Of a stretch of DNA of 64,000 bases, positions 1 to 8,853 are shown in pieces; position 1 is the stretch's first letter; each line of letters begins with the position of its first letter. Below the pieces are notes generated by a model. That model ran no database searches. It was not told the DNA's origin and was given only the letters and a program-made list of their open reading frames with translations. Position numbers and translations under genes: made by a program. Origin of the DNA: Marivirga lumbricoides (GTDB taxonomy: Bacteria > Bacteroidota > Bacteroidia > Cytophagales > Cyclobacteriaceae); the NCBI RefSeq assembly GCF_014636295.1, contig NZ_BMEC01000001.1, positions 496,001 to 560,000 of the forward strand. The letters run 5' to 3'.

Positions 1-1
1 C

Positions 2-1219
2 CTGGATGCAGGTATACGGAAAGATTATGAACTACTTCTAGAAAACAAAAAAGTGTATGACAACATAAACCTTTCTGATCAGCATATTGGTAATTACCAG
101 GTTCAGGCAATTTATGCCCGCAGTTTCTTTGATGAAGAAATCCCAACCTCCTCGCAGAAGGCTTATGACTATTATATCAATCAATCTAAAGAATACCGGA
201 AAGCATTCGACTTAAAGCTTCGTGGCATGATTGCGCTATCACATTTTAGAATGGGCGACAAAAATCTATCTTATAAAATTTTAGCTTCTTTGAATGAAAA
301 TAGCATTACTTCTGAAGAGATGGGAATGTACTGGAAGGAAAATAAAAATAGTTATTACTGGACTCAATCTCCCATTGAAACCCAGGCTTTAATGATTAGG
401 CTATTTGAGGAAGTAGGTCAATCAGATTCCTCAATACATAAAGATGAGTTAAAAAATATCATTCAGAATTTACAAATTTGGCTTATGCAAAATAAGCGGA
501 GTAACCAATGGTCAACAACAAAAGCTACCACGCAGGCAATTTATGCGCTGCTGCAAAATAATCAGGAGCAATTATCAGAAATGGATGAGGTGCAAGTAAG
601 CTTAGGTAGCAAAACAATAGATGTTGCTATTAAGGAAAAAGGTGCCGGTTACATTAAAAAGAGCTGGAAACCAACAGAGATTGAGCAAGCAATGAGTAAC
701 ATTTCTGTGACTAAAAAGAATGAAGGACTGGCTTATGGAGCGGTATACTGGCAATACTTTGAGGAGCTTGATAAAATTGATGCCAATACCGAAGGGCCCT
801 TAAAACTGACTAAAAAAGTATTTAAGGTGAGCCGAAATGACAAAGGAGAAATTTTATCTGAAGTCACTGATTCAGTTCAACTTAAATTAGGAGATAAAGT
901 AAGAATCAGGATAGTACTAAAATCCGACAGAAATATGGAATTTCTTCATATGAAAGATCAGCGTGCAGCAGGACTGGAACCTGTGGATGTTATTTCAGCC
1001 TATAAATGGCAGGATGGATTGGGTTATTACCAATCTACGAAAGATGCCAGCACTAACTTTTTCTTTGAAGAATTGCCAAAAGGAGTTTATGTATTTGAGT
1101 ACGATCTTTTGGTAAACAATGCAGGGCTATTTTTAAACGGTGTCACCACTATAGAAAGCATGTATGCTCCTGAGTTTAAAAGTCATTCTGAAGGAATAAT
1201 TTTACAACTGAATAAATAA
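2..1219 (+). CDS. alpha-2-macroglobulin family protein, C-terminal part (partial)
   Basis: The reading frame is open from the left edge (frame starting at base 2), so this is the last ~405 residues of a much longer protein. The visible part has the helical thioester-domain-like region ending in a segment of the type NQWSTTKATTQAIYALL, followed by a beta-rich C-terminal domain ending near GVTTIESMYAPEF, as in the large bacterial alpha-2-macroglobulins of Bacteroidota. These are cell-envelope proteins thought to trap or inhibit proteases. No thioester motif lies in this part. The stop is five bases before the next gene, so the two may be cotranscribed. Family assignment is by recognition of the C-terminal pattern. 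Confidence 0.75.
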   Translation: MDAGIRKDYELLLENKKVYDNINLSDQHIGNYQVQAIYARSFFDEEIPTSSQKAYDYYINQSKEYRKAFDLKLRGMIALSHFRMGDKNLSYKILASLNENSITSEEMGMYWKENKNSYYWTQSPIETQALMIRLFEEVGQSDSSIHKDELKNIIQNLQIWLMQNKRSNQWSTTKATTQAIYALLQNNQEQLSEMDEVQVSLGSKTIDVAIKEKGAGYIKKSWKPTEIEQAMSNISVTKKNEGLAYGAVYWQYFEELDKIDANTEGPLKLTKKVFKVSRNDKGEILSEVTDSVQLKLGDKVRIRIVLKSDRNMEFLHMKDQRAAGLEPVDVISAYKWQDGLGYYQSTKDASTNFFFEELPKGVYVFEYDLLVNNAGLFLNGVTTIESMYAPEFKSHSEGIILQLNK

Positions 1220-1224
1220 AACTA

Positions 1225-1854
1225 TTGAAAAAGATAGATCTTAACAGCTACCCAAGAAAAGAGCATTTTGAATTTTTTGGGCAATTCGATGAGCCATTTT
1301 TTGGATTGACAGTAGAAATAGACTGTGCTAAAGCGACTCAATTCTGTAAAGAAGAAAAAATTTCTTTCTATCAATTTTACACCTTTCAAATCCTGAAAGC
1401 TGTGAATGAAGTACCAGAGCTACGGCACCGGCTAATTGATGGGGAAATATTTGACATGGAAGAAGTCCATGTTTCGTCTACTGTACTAAGGGACAACAAA
1501 ACCTTTGGTTTCTCAAAGATTCTTTATAAAAGCAGTTTTGCAGAATTTGCTGAGGGTATGAAGGAAGAGACAGAAAGGGTCAGAAATTCTTCAGGACTTC
1601 AGTTGATTCCCGGGCAGCATGATGTAATTCATTACACAGCCACTCCATGGTTACATTTCACTTCTATTTCGCATGCCAGACACTTCAAGTTCAAAGATTC
1701 AATTCCTAAGCTTGCAGTGGGAAAAGCAGTAGAAAAAGAAGGAAAACGAATGATGCCAGTTTCCATTCATGCCCACCATGCATTAGTGGACGGTTATCAT
1801 GTAGGTTTATTCTATGAGAAACTATCTGATTATCTACACAACCCCAACACATGA
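1225..1854 (+). CDS. chloramphenicol acetyltransferase-like protein
   Basis: The 209-residue protein has the length of a CAT trimer subunit. It begins with the typical KKIDLNSYPRKEHFEFF pattern and carries the catalytic-type motif HHALVDG at residues 184-190, near the C-terminus. CAT enzymes transfer acetyl from acetyl-CoA to a hydroxyl of chloramphenicol; many chromosomal homologues have unknown acceptors, so resistance is not proven. The start appears to be TTG: the family N-terminus begins exactly there and no ATG fits. It lies five bases after the macroglobulin gene and converges on the DUF2905 gene. Confidence 0.8.
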   Translation: MKKIDLNSYPRKEHFEFFGQFDEPFFGLTVEIDCAKATQFCKEEKISFYQFYTFQILKAVNEVPELRHRLIDGEIFDMEEVHVSSTVLRDNKTFGFSKILYKSSFAEFAEGMKEETERVRNSSGLQLIPGQHDVIHYTATPWLHFTSISHARHFKFKDSIPKLAVGKAVEKEGKRMMPVSIHAHHALVDGYHVGLFYEKLSDYLHNPNT

Positions 1855-1861
1855 AATTATT

Positions 1862-2086
1862 CTATAAAAACCTTTTAATGAGGTTTATGATGATGGTAAG
1901 TAAAGCACTAGCCAGCAACATGGTAGTGATAGGAAAGTAAAATCGCATATTCTCATTTTCTATCCTGATATCACCGGGTAACCTGCCTATCCAATGGAGC
2001 TTATCATGGAAGAAATAGATCAGAACTCCTATTAGAATAATTCCTAAACCCAGAAAGATAATCCATTTACCTGTTTCGCTATTCAT
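1862..2086 (-). CDS. DUF2905 family small membrane protein
   Basis: This 74-residue protein has two hydrophobic helices (about residues 7-26 and 50-70) separated by a short loop containing GRLPGDIRIENENMRFYFP, which is the conserved core of DUF2905. It is an inner-membrane protein of unknown function. Its stop is seven bases from the convergent acetyltransferase stop. Length and motif match the family. Confidence 0.85.
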   Translation of the reverse strand: MNSETGKWIIFLGLGIILIGVLIYFFHDKLHWIGRLPGDIRIENENMRFYFPITTMLLASALLTIIINLIKRFL

Positions 2087-2181
2087 AATTAGTCAGTTTC
2101 TTCTAAGTACGAATCGTAATAAGATGGTGTTAGGCTTACAAAAAAATCCTGCTTTCAAGAATGTACCAACATTAAATAGTA

Positions 2182-2706
2182 CTAGAACTCAATTAACAAC
2201 TTAACCTGCTCTTCCAATAATTGATTATAAAGCACATCTGTTACCTGTTCTCCGTCAAAATTTCTTTCTATTCTCGCTAATTTAGGTTTAAGTGCCAGCA
2301 CATGCATCCCTAAATAATTGAAAATATCCGTCATATGGCTTAAAGCTAGTCCACCTCCTTGCACACCGGAAGACAGCCCTACCAAAGCACACTTCTTATT
2401 TCTGAAGCTTGAAGGATAACCCATGCCATCAATAAAAGCTTTCAACACACCGGGGAAAGATCCGTTGTATTCAGGAATGATAAATACATATTTTTCACTA
2501 TCCTTTAATTTATCCTGATAAACGTTAAAAGCAGCATTTTTCCCTGAGTTTTCATATAAAGCAGAAAAAATAAAATCATTAGGCAATTCAGCCAAATCTA
2601 TTATTTGAGATTGCTGCTGGTGTTGGTCAAGCAAGTTTTTATATAAGTTGGCTATTTCAAGAGAAACAGAATTTTTACGATTGGTACCTGCAATTATTGT
2701 AATCAT
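2182..2706 (-). CDS. NADPH-dependent FMN reductase family protein
   Basis: The 174-residue flavodoxin-fold protein has the FMN-phosphate loop GTNRKNS near the N-terminus (residues 7-13) and the second signature PEYNGSFPGVLKAFIDG in the middle, both typical of the NADPH-dependent FMN reductase/quinone reductase family. It probably reduces flavins, quinones or azo compounds in the cytosol. It sits downstream of the yceI gene on the same strand, but a strong terminator at 2726-2751 separates the two, so it is probably not in the same transcript. Confidence 0.85.
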   Translation of the reverse strand: MITIIAGTNRKNSVSLEIANLYKNLLDQHQQQSQIIDLAELPNDFIFSALYENSGKNAAFNVYQDKLKDSEKYVFIIPEYNGSFPGVLKAFIDGMGYPSSFRNKKCALVGLSSGVQGGGLALSHMTDIFNYLGMHVLALKPKLARIERNFDGEQVTDVLYNQLLEEQVKLLIEF

Positions 2707-2725
2707 ATGTGCTTTTTCTTGTAAA

Positions 2726-2751
2726 CAAAAATAGGGACATAATGTCCCTAT
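2726..2751 (-). terminator. Rho-independent terminator after yceI
   Basis: ATAGGGACAT and ATGTCCCTAT form a perfect 10-bp inverted repeat around a single base. On the minus strand it is followed by a T run (AAAAA at 2726-2730 on the plus strand), directly downstream of the yceI stop. Confidence 0.75.
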
Positions 2752-2777
2752 CCCATAGTTTATCCGTAAAACTATTA

Positions 2778-3368
2778 TTATAATGATGAAAGATTTACTG
2801 ATAATTTGAAATCATCATAAATCATTTTGTCTCCTAAACCATCAAAAAATGAACCTGAGCCATAACGCACGTTCCATTTTGTTCTGTCCAATGCAAAGGT
2901 AGCTTTTGCATTCACTTTGTCGCCATTAACAGTAACTGTAGCAGGGAAAGTAATTTTATTAGTGATTCCTTTTATAGTTAACTCACCAGAAATAAAATGG
3001 GTAGCATCGGCTTGTTTGCTTTCACTTACAGAGTTTATTTTGAAAAGCGCAGTTGGATATTTTTCTACACTGAAGAAATCATCTGACTTCAAGTGTCCCA
3101 TTAATTTACCTTTTGAGTCTCCCTCAAGATCTAATACATCTATAGAGGTCATGTCAATTGTAAATTCACCCCCTTTAATGGTTCCGTTTTCAACATCTAA
3201 AGCACCACTCTTAATATTTACAGTACCATTGTGCTGACCAGTTACTTTTTCTCCCACCCAGGCAATTTGGCTAGATTTTACGTCAACTTTTACTTCTTTT
3301 CTGATAAACGTAAAAGCTGCGGCTACTATAAGAGCAGCGAATGCAATTGATAAAATTTTAATTCTCAT
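2778..3368 (-). CDS. YceI family periplasmic protein
   Basis: The 196-residue protein has an N-terminal signal peptide (hydrophobic residues 4-20) followed by a YceI domain: the start VDVKSSQIAWVGEKVTGQHNG, the GHLKSDDFFSVEKYPTA core, and the C-terminal FALDRTKWNVRYGSGSFFDGLGDKMI block are all present. YceI proteins are lipocalin-like barrels that bind isoprenoid or other lipids in the periplasm. It is followed by its own terminator and has a strong palindrome 31 bases upstream of the start, suggesting repressor control. Confidence 0.92.
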   Translation of the reverse strand: MRIKILSIAFAALIVAAAFTFIRKEVKVDVKSSQIAWVGEKVTGQHNGTVNIKSGALDVENGTIKGGEFTIDMTSIDVLDLEGDSKGKLMGHLKSDDFFSVEKYPTALFKINSVSESKQADATHFISGELTIKGITNKITFPATVTVNGDKVNAKATFALDRTKWNVRYGSGSFFDGLGDKMIYDDFKLSVNLSSL

Positions 3369-3398
3369 CGTTGATAAAGTATTTATAGGTTTTTCAAT

Positions 3399-3418
3399 TT
3401 ACATGTACCTACATGTAA
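3399..3418. promoter_or_regulatory. palindromic operator candidate upstream of yceI
   Basis: TTACATGTACCTACATGTAA has perfect 9-bp arms around a CC spacer, and each half (TACATGTA) is itself a palindrome. It lies 31-50 bases before the yceI start and just upstream of a possible minus-strand -7 element (TACTTTAT, 3374-3381), so a bound repressor would cover the promoter. The binding protein is not identifiable here. Confidence 0.55.
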
Positions 3419-3468
3419 TATGCGCAATAAACTCTCTTCCTGGCAATAAGGTTTCAAATTTTTAAAAA

Positions 3469-3476
3469 TAATTTTG
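3469..3476 (+). promoter_or_regulatory. possible -7 promoter element of punA
   Basis: TAATTTTG matches the Bacteroidota consensus TAnnTTTG, 42 bases before the punA start codon. No good TTG is found at the expected distance upstream, so support is partial. Confidence 0.4.
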
Positions 3477-3518
3477 ATACTAAGCATTCTTCAGGCAAAT
3501 TGAAGTCAAATTTTTCAT

Positions 3519-4337
3519 ATGGTAAGTATAGAACAAATAAAAGAGGCAACTATTTACATTCAGTCGGTAGTTGATTACAAACCAGAAGTAGGTATTATTT
3601 TAGGAACAGGACTTGGTGCCCTGGTGGAAGATATTGAAATCCATCAGAAAATAAGTTATAAAGATATCCCTAACTTCCCGGTATCTACAGTTGAAACACA
3701 TTCCGGGTTCCTAATATTTGGTGAGCTTAGCGGTAAAAAAGTAGTAGCTATGCAGGGCAGGTTTCACTATTATGAAGGTTATTCAATGCAGCAGGTAACT
3801 ATGCCCGTGCGTGTAATGAAGCTGCTGGGCATTCAATACTTATTTATTTCCAATGCTGCAGGAGGTCTTAACCCCTCCTTAAAATTAAGTGATGTGATGG
3901 TTATCAATGATCATATCAACTTATTTCCCGAAAACCCTTTGCGTGGAGCAAATTTGGATGAATTTGGTAGTCGTTTCCCCGATATGTATGAGCCATATGA
4001 CAGAAAACTTATTGAAAAGGCTATGGAAGTAGCTAAAGATGCAGGAATAAACTTACAGGAAGGCGTGTATGCCGGGGTACCAGGCCCTAACCTGGAGACT
4101 CCAGCGGAATATAAATACCTTGAGACAATTGGGGCTGATGCAGTAGGAATGAGTACGATACCAGAAAATATTGTCGCCCGCCATATGCAGCTGCCTGTTT
4201 TTGCAATCTCAGTTATAACAGATTTATGCACACCGGAGCAGCTAAAGCCAGTCTCTATTCCTGAAATTATAGGTGCTGCTATGAAGGCTCAACCAAAAAT
4301 GATGCGTATTTTTAAAGGTTTACTAAAATCGCTGTAG
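3519..4337 (+). CDS. punA: purine-nucleoside phosphorylase
   Basis: The 272-residue protein has the length and motifs of the trimeric (class II) purine nucleoside phosphorylases: phosphate loop GTGLG (about residues 28-32), ETHSG, QGRFHYYEGY, NAAGGLNPS, and GPNLETPAEY followed by MSTIPE. It cleaves purine nucleosides with phosphate to free base plus (deoxy)ribose-1-phosphate in the cytosol, for salvage. The ATG start is preceded by a possible -7 box. The stop directly abuts the stop of the convergent holB gene with no room for a separate terminator. Confidence 0.93.
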   Translation: MVSIEQIKEATIYIQSVVDYKPEVGIILGTGLGALVEDIEIHQKISYKDIPNFPVSTVETHSGFLIFGELSGKKVVAMQGRFHYYEGYSMQQVTMPVRVMKLLGIQYLFISNAAGGLNPSLKLSDVMVINDHINLFPENPLRGANLDEFGSRFPDMYEPYDRKLIEKAMEVAKDAGINLQEGVYAGVPGPNLETPAEYKYLETIGADAVGMSTIPENIVARHMQLPVFAISVITDLCTPEQLKPVSIPEIIGAAMKAQPKMMRIFKGLLKSL

Positions 4338-5468
4338 TTAACTTGCTCGTAAAATCCCTGATATTTGGATAGAGACGTTTAAGAAAGTCATTTTAGGACT
4401 TGCGTTTCTTTCCAGGTAATAGGAAGCTTTATTCAGTACATCAGTCATTTGAGCCACTTTTTCCAGGGTAATGGTTTTGCTGAATTTTTCAACAAAAGCT
4501 TTATTTTCAGCTGGTATGCGCATGAGCTCACTGGTTTGCATAAGAGCCATTAATGACTCCCTGTAAATATTTTCAGCATGTATCAACCACTGCTGTTGAT
4601 TTACTTTACTAAACTTATGGAAGGATTCAGAACGCTTTACCATACTGGCATAATCTTTAGTATAGCACTCTCGCATCCACTGCTCGAACTCAGCCTGAGT
4701 ATCGTCAGAAACATCATCAGACAGAGACAGGGCTTTGTGCAAATCACCTTGAGCGATATGTGCCAATTGTTTGGCCAATCGAGGATCAATCTGATATCTC
4801 TTGGTTAAGACCTCCAAAATTTCATCATCAGAATAAGCAGGCACATGAACACTCTGAGTTCTGGAGGTAATAGTACCCAATAATTTTCCCTGATTATTCG
4901 AAACCAGCAGAAATACTGTTTTTTCAGCAGGTTCCTCAATAATCTTCAGCAATGCATTTGCGGCAGAAGGATGTAAAAACTCAGGCAGCCAGATCAGCAT
5001 TACTTTATACCTGCCTTCAAATGCCTTCAAAGATAAGCTTTTGATAATTTGTCTGCTTTCCTCTCTGGAAATATTCAATTGCTTATTATCCACTCCTAAA
5101 TGAGCTACCCAGTCAGTTACTGACGCAAAAGGATCTTTTATCAAGAACTGCCTCCATGGCTTCAAGAAATTTTGGCTAATTTTTGCATCTGATCCCTTTA
5201 TCTGATCATTGGCTGCGGTAGGGAATGAAAAATGAAAATCCGGATGAATGTATTTAGCATTTTTCTGGCATGAGGCACATACTCCACAAGCATCCTCTTC
5301 TCCCCTGTTCTCACAATTAAGGTAAGTAGCGTAAGCAATAGCCATAGGCAGATTAGCTGAACCGGAGTTTCCTAAGAACAGTTGGGCATGGGCAATGTGA
5401 TTATTCTTCACTCCCTTTATCAACTGCTTTTTTAAATCGTCCAATCCAGGTATTTCTGCGAAAGTCAT
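4338..5468 (-). CDS. holB: DNA polymerase III delta' subunit (clamp loader)
   Basis: This 376-residue AAA+ type protein carries the clamp-loader pattern: HAQLFLG followed by a degenerate P-loop (GNSGSANL instead of GKxGxGK), four cysteines of a zinc module (C-x8-C-x2-C-x2-C around residues 51-66), LLKIIEEPAEKTVFLLVSN and TITSRTQ. Delta' is normally the ATP-inactive stator of the clamp loader, which agrees with the degenerate P-loop. It is the last gene of a glyA-tatC-holB run, 15 bases after tatC. Confidence 0.88.
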   Translation of the reverse strand: MTFAEIPGLDDLKKQLIKGVKNNHIAHAQLFLGNSGSANLPMAIAYATYLNCENRGEEDACGVCASCQKNAKYIHPDFHFSFPTAANDQIKGSDAKISQNFLKPWRQFLIKDPFASVTDWVAHLGVDNKQLNISREESRQIIKSLSLKAFEGRYKVMLIWLPEFLHPSAANALLKIIEEPAEKTVFLLVSNNQGKLLGTITSRTQSVHVPAYSDDEILEVLTKRYQIDPRLAKQLAHIAQGDLHKALSLSDDVSDDTQAEFEQWMRECYTKDYASMVKRSESFHKFSKVNQQQWLIHAENIYRESLMALMQTSELMRIPAENKAFVEKFSKTITLEKVAQMTDVLNKASYYLERNASPKMTFLNVSIQISGILRAS

Positions 5469-5483
5469 AGCTGTAGGTTTTAT

Positions 5484-6326
5484 TTAGTTGCCTTCACTTT
5501 TTTGTAAACCCATTTCCTTTTTCTTGTTTTTTCTGTAAACAATTGAGGCAATATAAATACTGATTTCATACAGTAACATCAGAGGAAGGGAAATCAGTAA
5601 TTGGCTTATAGGATCAGGAGGTGTTATAAGCGCACCAAGTATTAAAATTATTACAATGGAATGTCTCCTGAACCTTCTTAGAATCTCAGGATTTAAAATT
5701 CCTGCTTTTGTCATAAAGTAAATTACCATTGGCAATTGAAACATGAGCCCGCAAGCCAGCACAAGCATAGTTACTGTAGATACATAAGAGGTGATATCAA
5801 ACTCATTCAATACAGAAGGGTCCACCTGATAATTCGCTAAAAAGTTAACTGAAATAGGCGTAACAATGTAGTAGCCGAACAGTACTCCTGATATAAAAAG
5901 CAGCGTTACAAAAAAGGTAGCTCCACGACTATACTGCTTCTCTTTACTGTACAAAGCAGGGCTGATAAACCTCCACATCTCCCAGAAAAAGTAAGGAAAA
6001 GCTACAATTAAGCCTACCACAGTAGATGAAGTAATATGCATACTAAACTGCCCTGTCATTTTTCTACTTTGAATAATGAAAGGCAGTTCATCAATGCAAA
6101 AGGCAGTGGAATTTGCTATTGTTTGGCCAAACTTACAAGCCATTTGATAAAACCAAAAATCCGGGCGGCTAGGCCCTAGTATTAAGGTTCCGAACACAAA
6201 CTCCTTTGAGGCAAAAGCAATAATAGAAAAAACAACAATGGCCACAAAAGAGCGTACAATGTGCCAGCGAAACGCTTCTAAATGATCTAAGAAGCTCATT
6301 TCCACCTGTGGTTGATCTGATGGCAT
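5484..6326 (-). CDS. tatC: twin-arginine translocase subunit TatC
   Basis: The 280-residue integral membrane protein has about six hydrophobic helices and the TatC signature near the N-terminus (FLDHLEAFRWHIVRS, corresponding to the SFLxHLxELR motif), plus the conserved FLPPDP-like ITPPDPISQLLISLP near the C-terminus. TatC recognises twin-arginine signal peptides and exports folded proteins. A loop of about 40 residues between the first two helices is longer than in E. coli, as often seen in Bacteroidota. Two bases separate it from glyA, so they are cotranscribed. Confidence 0.95.
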   Translation of the reverse strand: MPSDQPQVEMSFLDHLEAFRWHIVRSFVAIVVFSIIAFASKEFVFGTLILGPSRPDFWFYQMACKFGQTIANSTAFCIDELPFIIQSRKMTGQFSMHITSSTVVGLIVAFPYFFWEMWRFISPALYSKEKQYSRGATFFVTLLFISGVLFGYYIVTPISVNFLANYQVDPSVLNEFDITSYVSTVTMLVLACGLMFQLPMVIYFMTKAGILNPEILRRFRRHSIVIILILGALITPPDPISQLLISLPLMLLYEISIYIASIVYRKNKKKEMGLQKSEGN

Positions 6327-6328
6327 AC

Positions 6329-7603
6329 TTATGCTTTAAATAAAGGAAATCCTGACATCCACTCGTTAATTTCTTTCTTTAATGTAGAGATTTTTTGTTC
6401 ATCCTCATGGTGGGTGATCACAGTATCAATATAATTTACAATCTTTTCCATATCTTTCTCTACTAACCCTCTTGTAGTAATAGCTGCTGTACCTACTCTC
6501 ATGCCGGAAGTAACAAAAGGTGATTTATCATCAAAAGGCACCATGTTTTTATTAATAGTGATATCTGCATGACCTAAAACTGCTTCAGCTTGCTTTCCGG
6601 TAATATTTTTAGAACGTAAATCAATCAACATCAAATGGTTATCGGTTCCTCCAGAAATGATTTTATAATTTCTTTCCATAAATGCTTTGGCCATTACATC
6701 AGCATTTTTTTGTACCTGAAGAATATAATTGAAGTAATCTTCGGTTAAGCATTGTCCGAAAGCCACAGCTTTAGCAGCAATAACATGCTCCAACGGGCCA
6801 CCTTGAGTGCCGGGAAACACACCTGAGTCCAACAATTGCGTAATTGTTCTTAATTCACCTTTAGGGTTTTTAATTCCAAAAGGATTCTCAAAATCATCTC
6901 TTACTAAAATTAAGCCTCCCCTGGGGCCTCTTAACGTTTTATGAGTAGTTGTAGTAACAATATGGCAATGGTCTAAAGGATCGTTAAGAATTCCACGTGC
7001 AATTAAACCACTTGGGTGAGAAATATCAGCCAATAATAAAGCTCCTACTTCATCAGCTATTTCTCTTAAGCGTTCATAATCCCAATCTCTACTGTAAGCA
7101 GAAGCTCCACAGATAATCATTTTGGGCTTTTCCTTTTTTGCTGTTACTTCTACCTTGTCCCAATCTATCAATCCGGTTTCTTCTTCCACTCCATAGAAGC
7201 TGGGCTTATACAATTTACCGGAAAAGTTTACAGGAGAACCATGGGTCAGGTGACCTCCATGAGAAAGATCAAAACCTAAGATCTTATCCCCCGGATTTAA
7301 GCAGGCTAACATTACTGCAGCATTTGCCTGTGCTCCGGAATGTGGTTGCACATTGGCCCAGGAAGCATCAAATAATTCCTTTACCCGCTCTATCGCCAGA
7401 TTTTCTACTTCATCCACTATCTCACACCCCCCATAGTATCTTTTGCCAGGCAAGCCTTCAGCATATTTATTGGTTAGTACACTTCCCATTGCTTCCATTA
7501 CCTGTGGCGAGGTGAAATTCTCTGAAGCAATTAGCTCAATGCCGGTTTCTTGTCTTTTTTGTTCCTTCTGGATCAGGTCAAATAGGGCGGTATCTCTCTG
7601 CAT
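6329..7603 (-). CDS. glyA: serine hydroxymethyltransferase
   Basis: The 424-residue PLP enzyme interconverts serine and tetrahydrofolate with glycine and 5,10-methylene-THF. Visible signatures are [11 protein letters not shown] (residues 22-32), [25 protein letters not shown], and [15 protein letters not shown] with the PLP lysine at K222. It is full length and leads the glyA-tatC-holB operon. A near-consensus promoter lies 22-52 bases upstream. Confidence 0.97.
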   Translation of the reverse strand: MQRDTALFDLIQKEQKRQETGIELIASENFTSPQVMEAMGSVLTNKYAEGLPGKRYYGGCEIVDEVENLAIERVKELFDASWANVQPHSGAQANAAVMLACLNPGDKILGFDLSHGGHLTHGSPVNFSGKLYKPSFYGVEEETGLIDWDKVEVTAKKEKPKMIICGASAYSRDWDYERLREIADEVGALLLADISHPSGLIARGILNDPLDHCHIVTTTTHKTLRGPRGGLILVRDDFENPFGIKNPKGELRTITQLLDSGVFPGTQGGPLEHVIAAKAVAFGQCLTEDYFNYILQVQKNADVMAKAFMERNYKIISGGTDNHLMLIDLRSKNITGKQAEAVLGHADITINKNMVPFDDKSPFVTSGMRVGTAAITTRGLVEKDMEKIVNYIDTVITHHEDEQKISTLKKEINEWMSGFPLFKA

Positions 7604-7624
7604 AATCTTTTTCTAATTTGAGCT

Positions 7625-7655
7625 TAAAATTAGGTCAGATTCTCGGAATTTACAA
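7625..7655 (-). promoter_or_regulatory. glyA promoter
   Basis: On the minus strand TTG (7653-7655) is followed after exactly 20 bases by TAATTTTA (7625-7632), one mismatch from TAnnTTTG. The geometry fits the primary sigma factor of Bacteroidota, and it lies just upstream of glyA. Confidence 0.6.
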
Positions 7656-7881
7656 TGTTATTTCAGGGAACCTTAAGTCTCAATGAGTTTTTATTTATCA
7701 AGGGTAACAGTATTTGATCAAGGGGTTTAAATAAACATAAATGAAATAAGAATATATCAATCTTATTGAATTTTATTTCAAACCTAAAATAAAACCATTC
7801 CTGCTGAAATCATTAGAGTTATTACCCGGGAAGCCAAATATCCGGAAAAGTGATGATTGAATTAAAAGGAGATGCTAAAAC

Positions 7882-8247
7882 CTACTCCCTGGTGAGTGTA
7901 GGAAGAAGAATTGCTTCATCATTTTTCTTCCTAAGCACAAATTTCACCTTAAAATCCTCATCATTATAGGAGCTAATGGTTTCCCACCCGATTAGGTCTA
8001 AATAACTAAGAGCATCCTGTATTGACTCAAATTCCAATAACTTACCCCTTTCGTCTCTCAAGCGAGCATCCCAAAACAGTTTATGGGATCTATCCCATTC
8101 TAATTTGATTAAAGCTCCTTGAAGCAATCCAGGGCCAGTGATTTCCACTACCTCATATATGCGAGAAGATTTATTTACTTCATTTTGAGCATTTGCAAAA
8201 CACAGACATATCACAGAAAAACAGGAGATTAGGAGAATTGCTTTCAT
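7882..8247 (-). CDS. hypothetical exported protein
   Basis: This 121-residue product is not recognised. The start is placed at the ATG at 8247 because it gives a clean signal peptide (MKAILLISCFSVICLCFANAQ) that a longer 132-residue reading would hide. The mature part is charged, with WDARLRDERGKLLEF and SIQDALSYLDLIGWE, a pattern of short secreted Bacteroidota proteins that track sequence-to-task variables poorly. It stands alone, between the glyA promoter region and the thioesterase gene. Confidence 0.6.
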   Translation of the reverse strand: MKAILLISCFSVICLCFANAQNEVNKSSRIYEVVEITGPGLLQGALIKLEWDRSHKLFWDARLRDERGKLLEFESIQDALSYLDLIGWETISSYNDEDFKVKFVLRKKNDEAILLPTLTRE

Positions 8248-8427
8248 ATATCTTAATTGAGTTCCTCTATAGCAAAGCAAGAATCGAACCGTATTTTTTT
8301 GCTATAGCAAAATGGAGAATAATTAAGATACTGCTACTAATAACTCATCACCTAACGATGATATTAATTTAGCTAAGATTTAAGCTACATATAAATAAAT
8401 TACAAGTTGCACCAAAAAATTTGAGCC

Positions 8428-8853
8428 TCACCTGGTCACTTTTTGGGCAAACTCTTCAGGCATTTCTGCTATTCTTCTTTCTTTATAATCAAAAAAAGTG
8501 ATCCCTGTTTTACCTAAAGCCGCTAACCGACCATCCTCCTTACTGAACCTATACACAAAATCAAGCCCGTATTTGTTAATATCAGTAACGCCTATTGCAA
8601 TTTTAATTTTTTCGTGAGCAAAAATTTCTGCTTTGTATGTAATAGCAGCATCCGTTTGAATCATTCCTGTGCCTGAAAAGTCCATTTCATCTTTATAACC
8701 TAAATGCTTTAAGTACTGCACTCTGGCATCATGCATAAAAGCAAAAATACGGTCATTGCCCACATGACCGCCATAATTTAAGTCGGTTATTCTGGTATGA
8801 ATAAAAGCGGCAAAAGGATAAACAAATGGTTCGTCAATTTTAATTCTGCTCAT
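8428..8853 (-). CDS. acyl-CoA thioesterase, 4HBT hotdog family
   Basis: The 141-residue protein fits a single hotdog fold. It has the 4HBT pattern RITDLNYGGHVGNDRIFAFMHDARVQYL (acting Asp/His region) at residues 17-44 and the helix-strand alternation that follows. It probably hydrolyses acyl-CoA esters in the cytosol; the substrate cannot be told. Its start overlaps the end of the upstream propeller gene by 14 bases, implying translational coupling. Confidence 0.85.
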   Translation of the reverse strand: MSRIKIDEPFVYPFAAFIHTRITDLNYGGHVGNDRIFAFMHDARVQYLKHLGYKDEMDFSGTGMIQTDAAITYKAEIFAHEKIKIAIGVTDINKYGLDFVYRFSKEDGRLAALGKTGITFFDYKERRIAEMPEEFAQKVTR

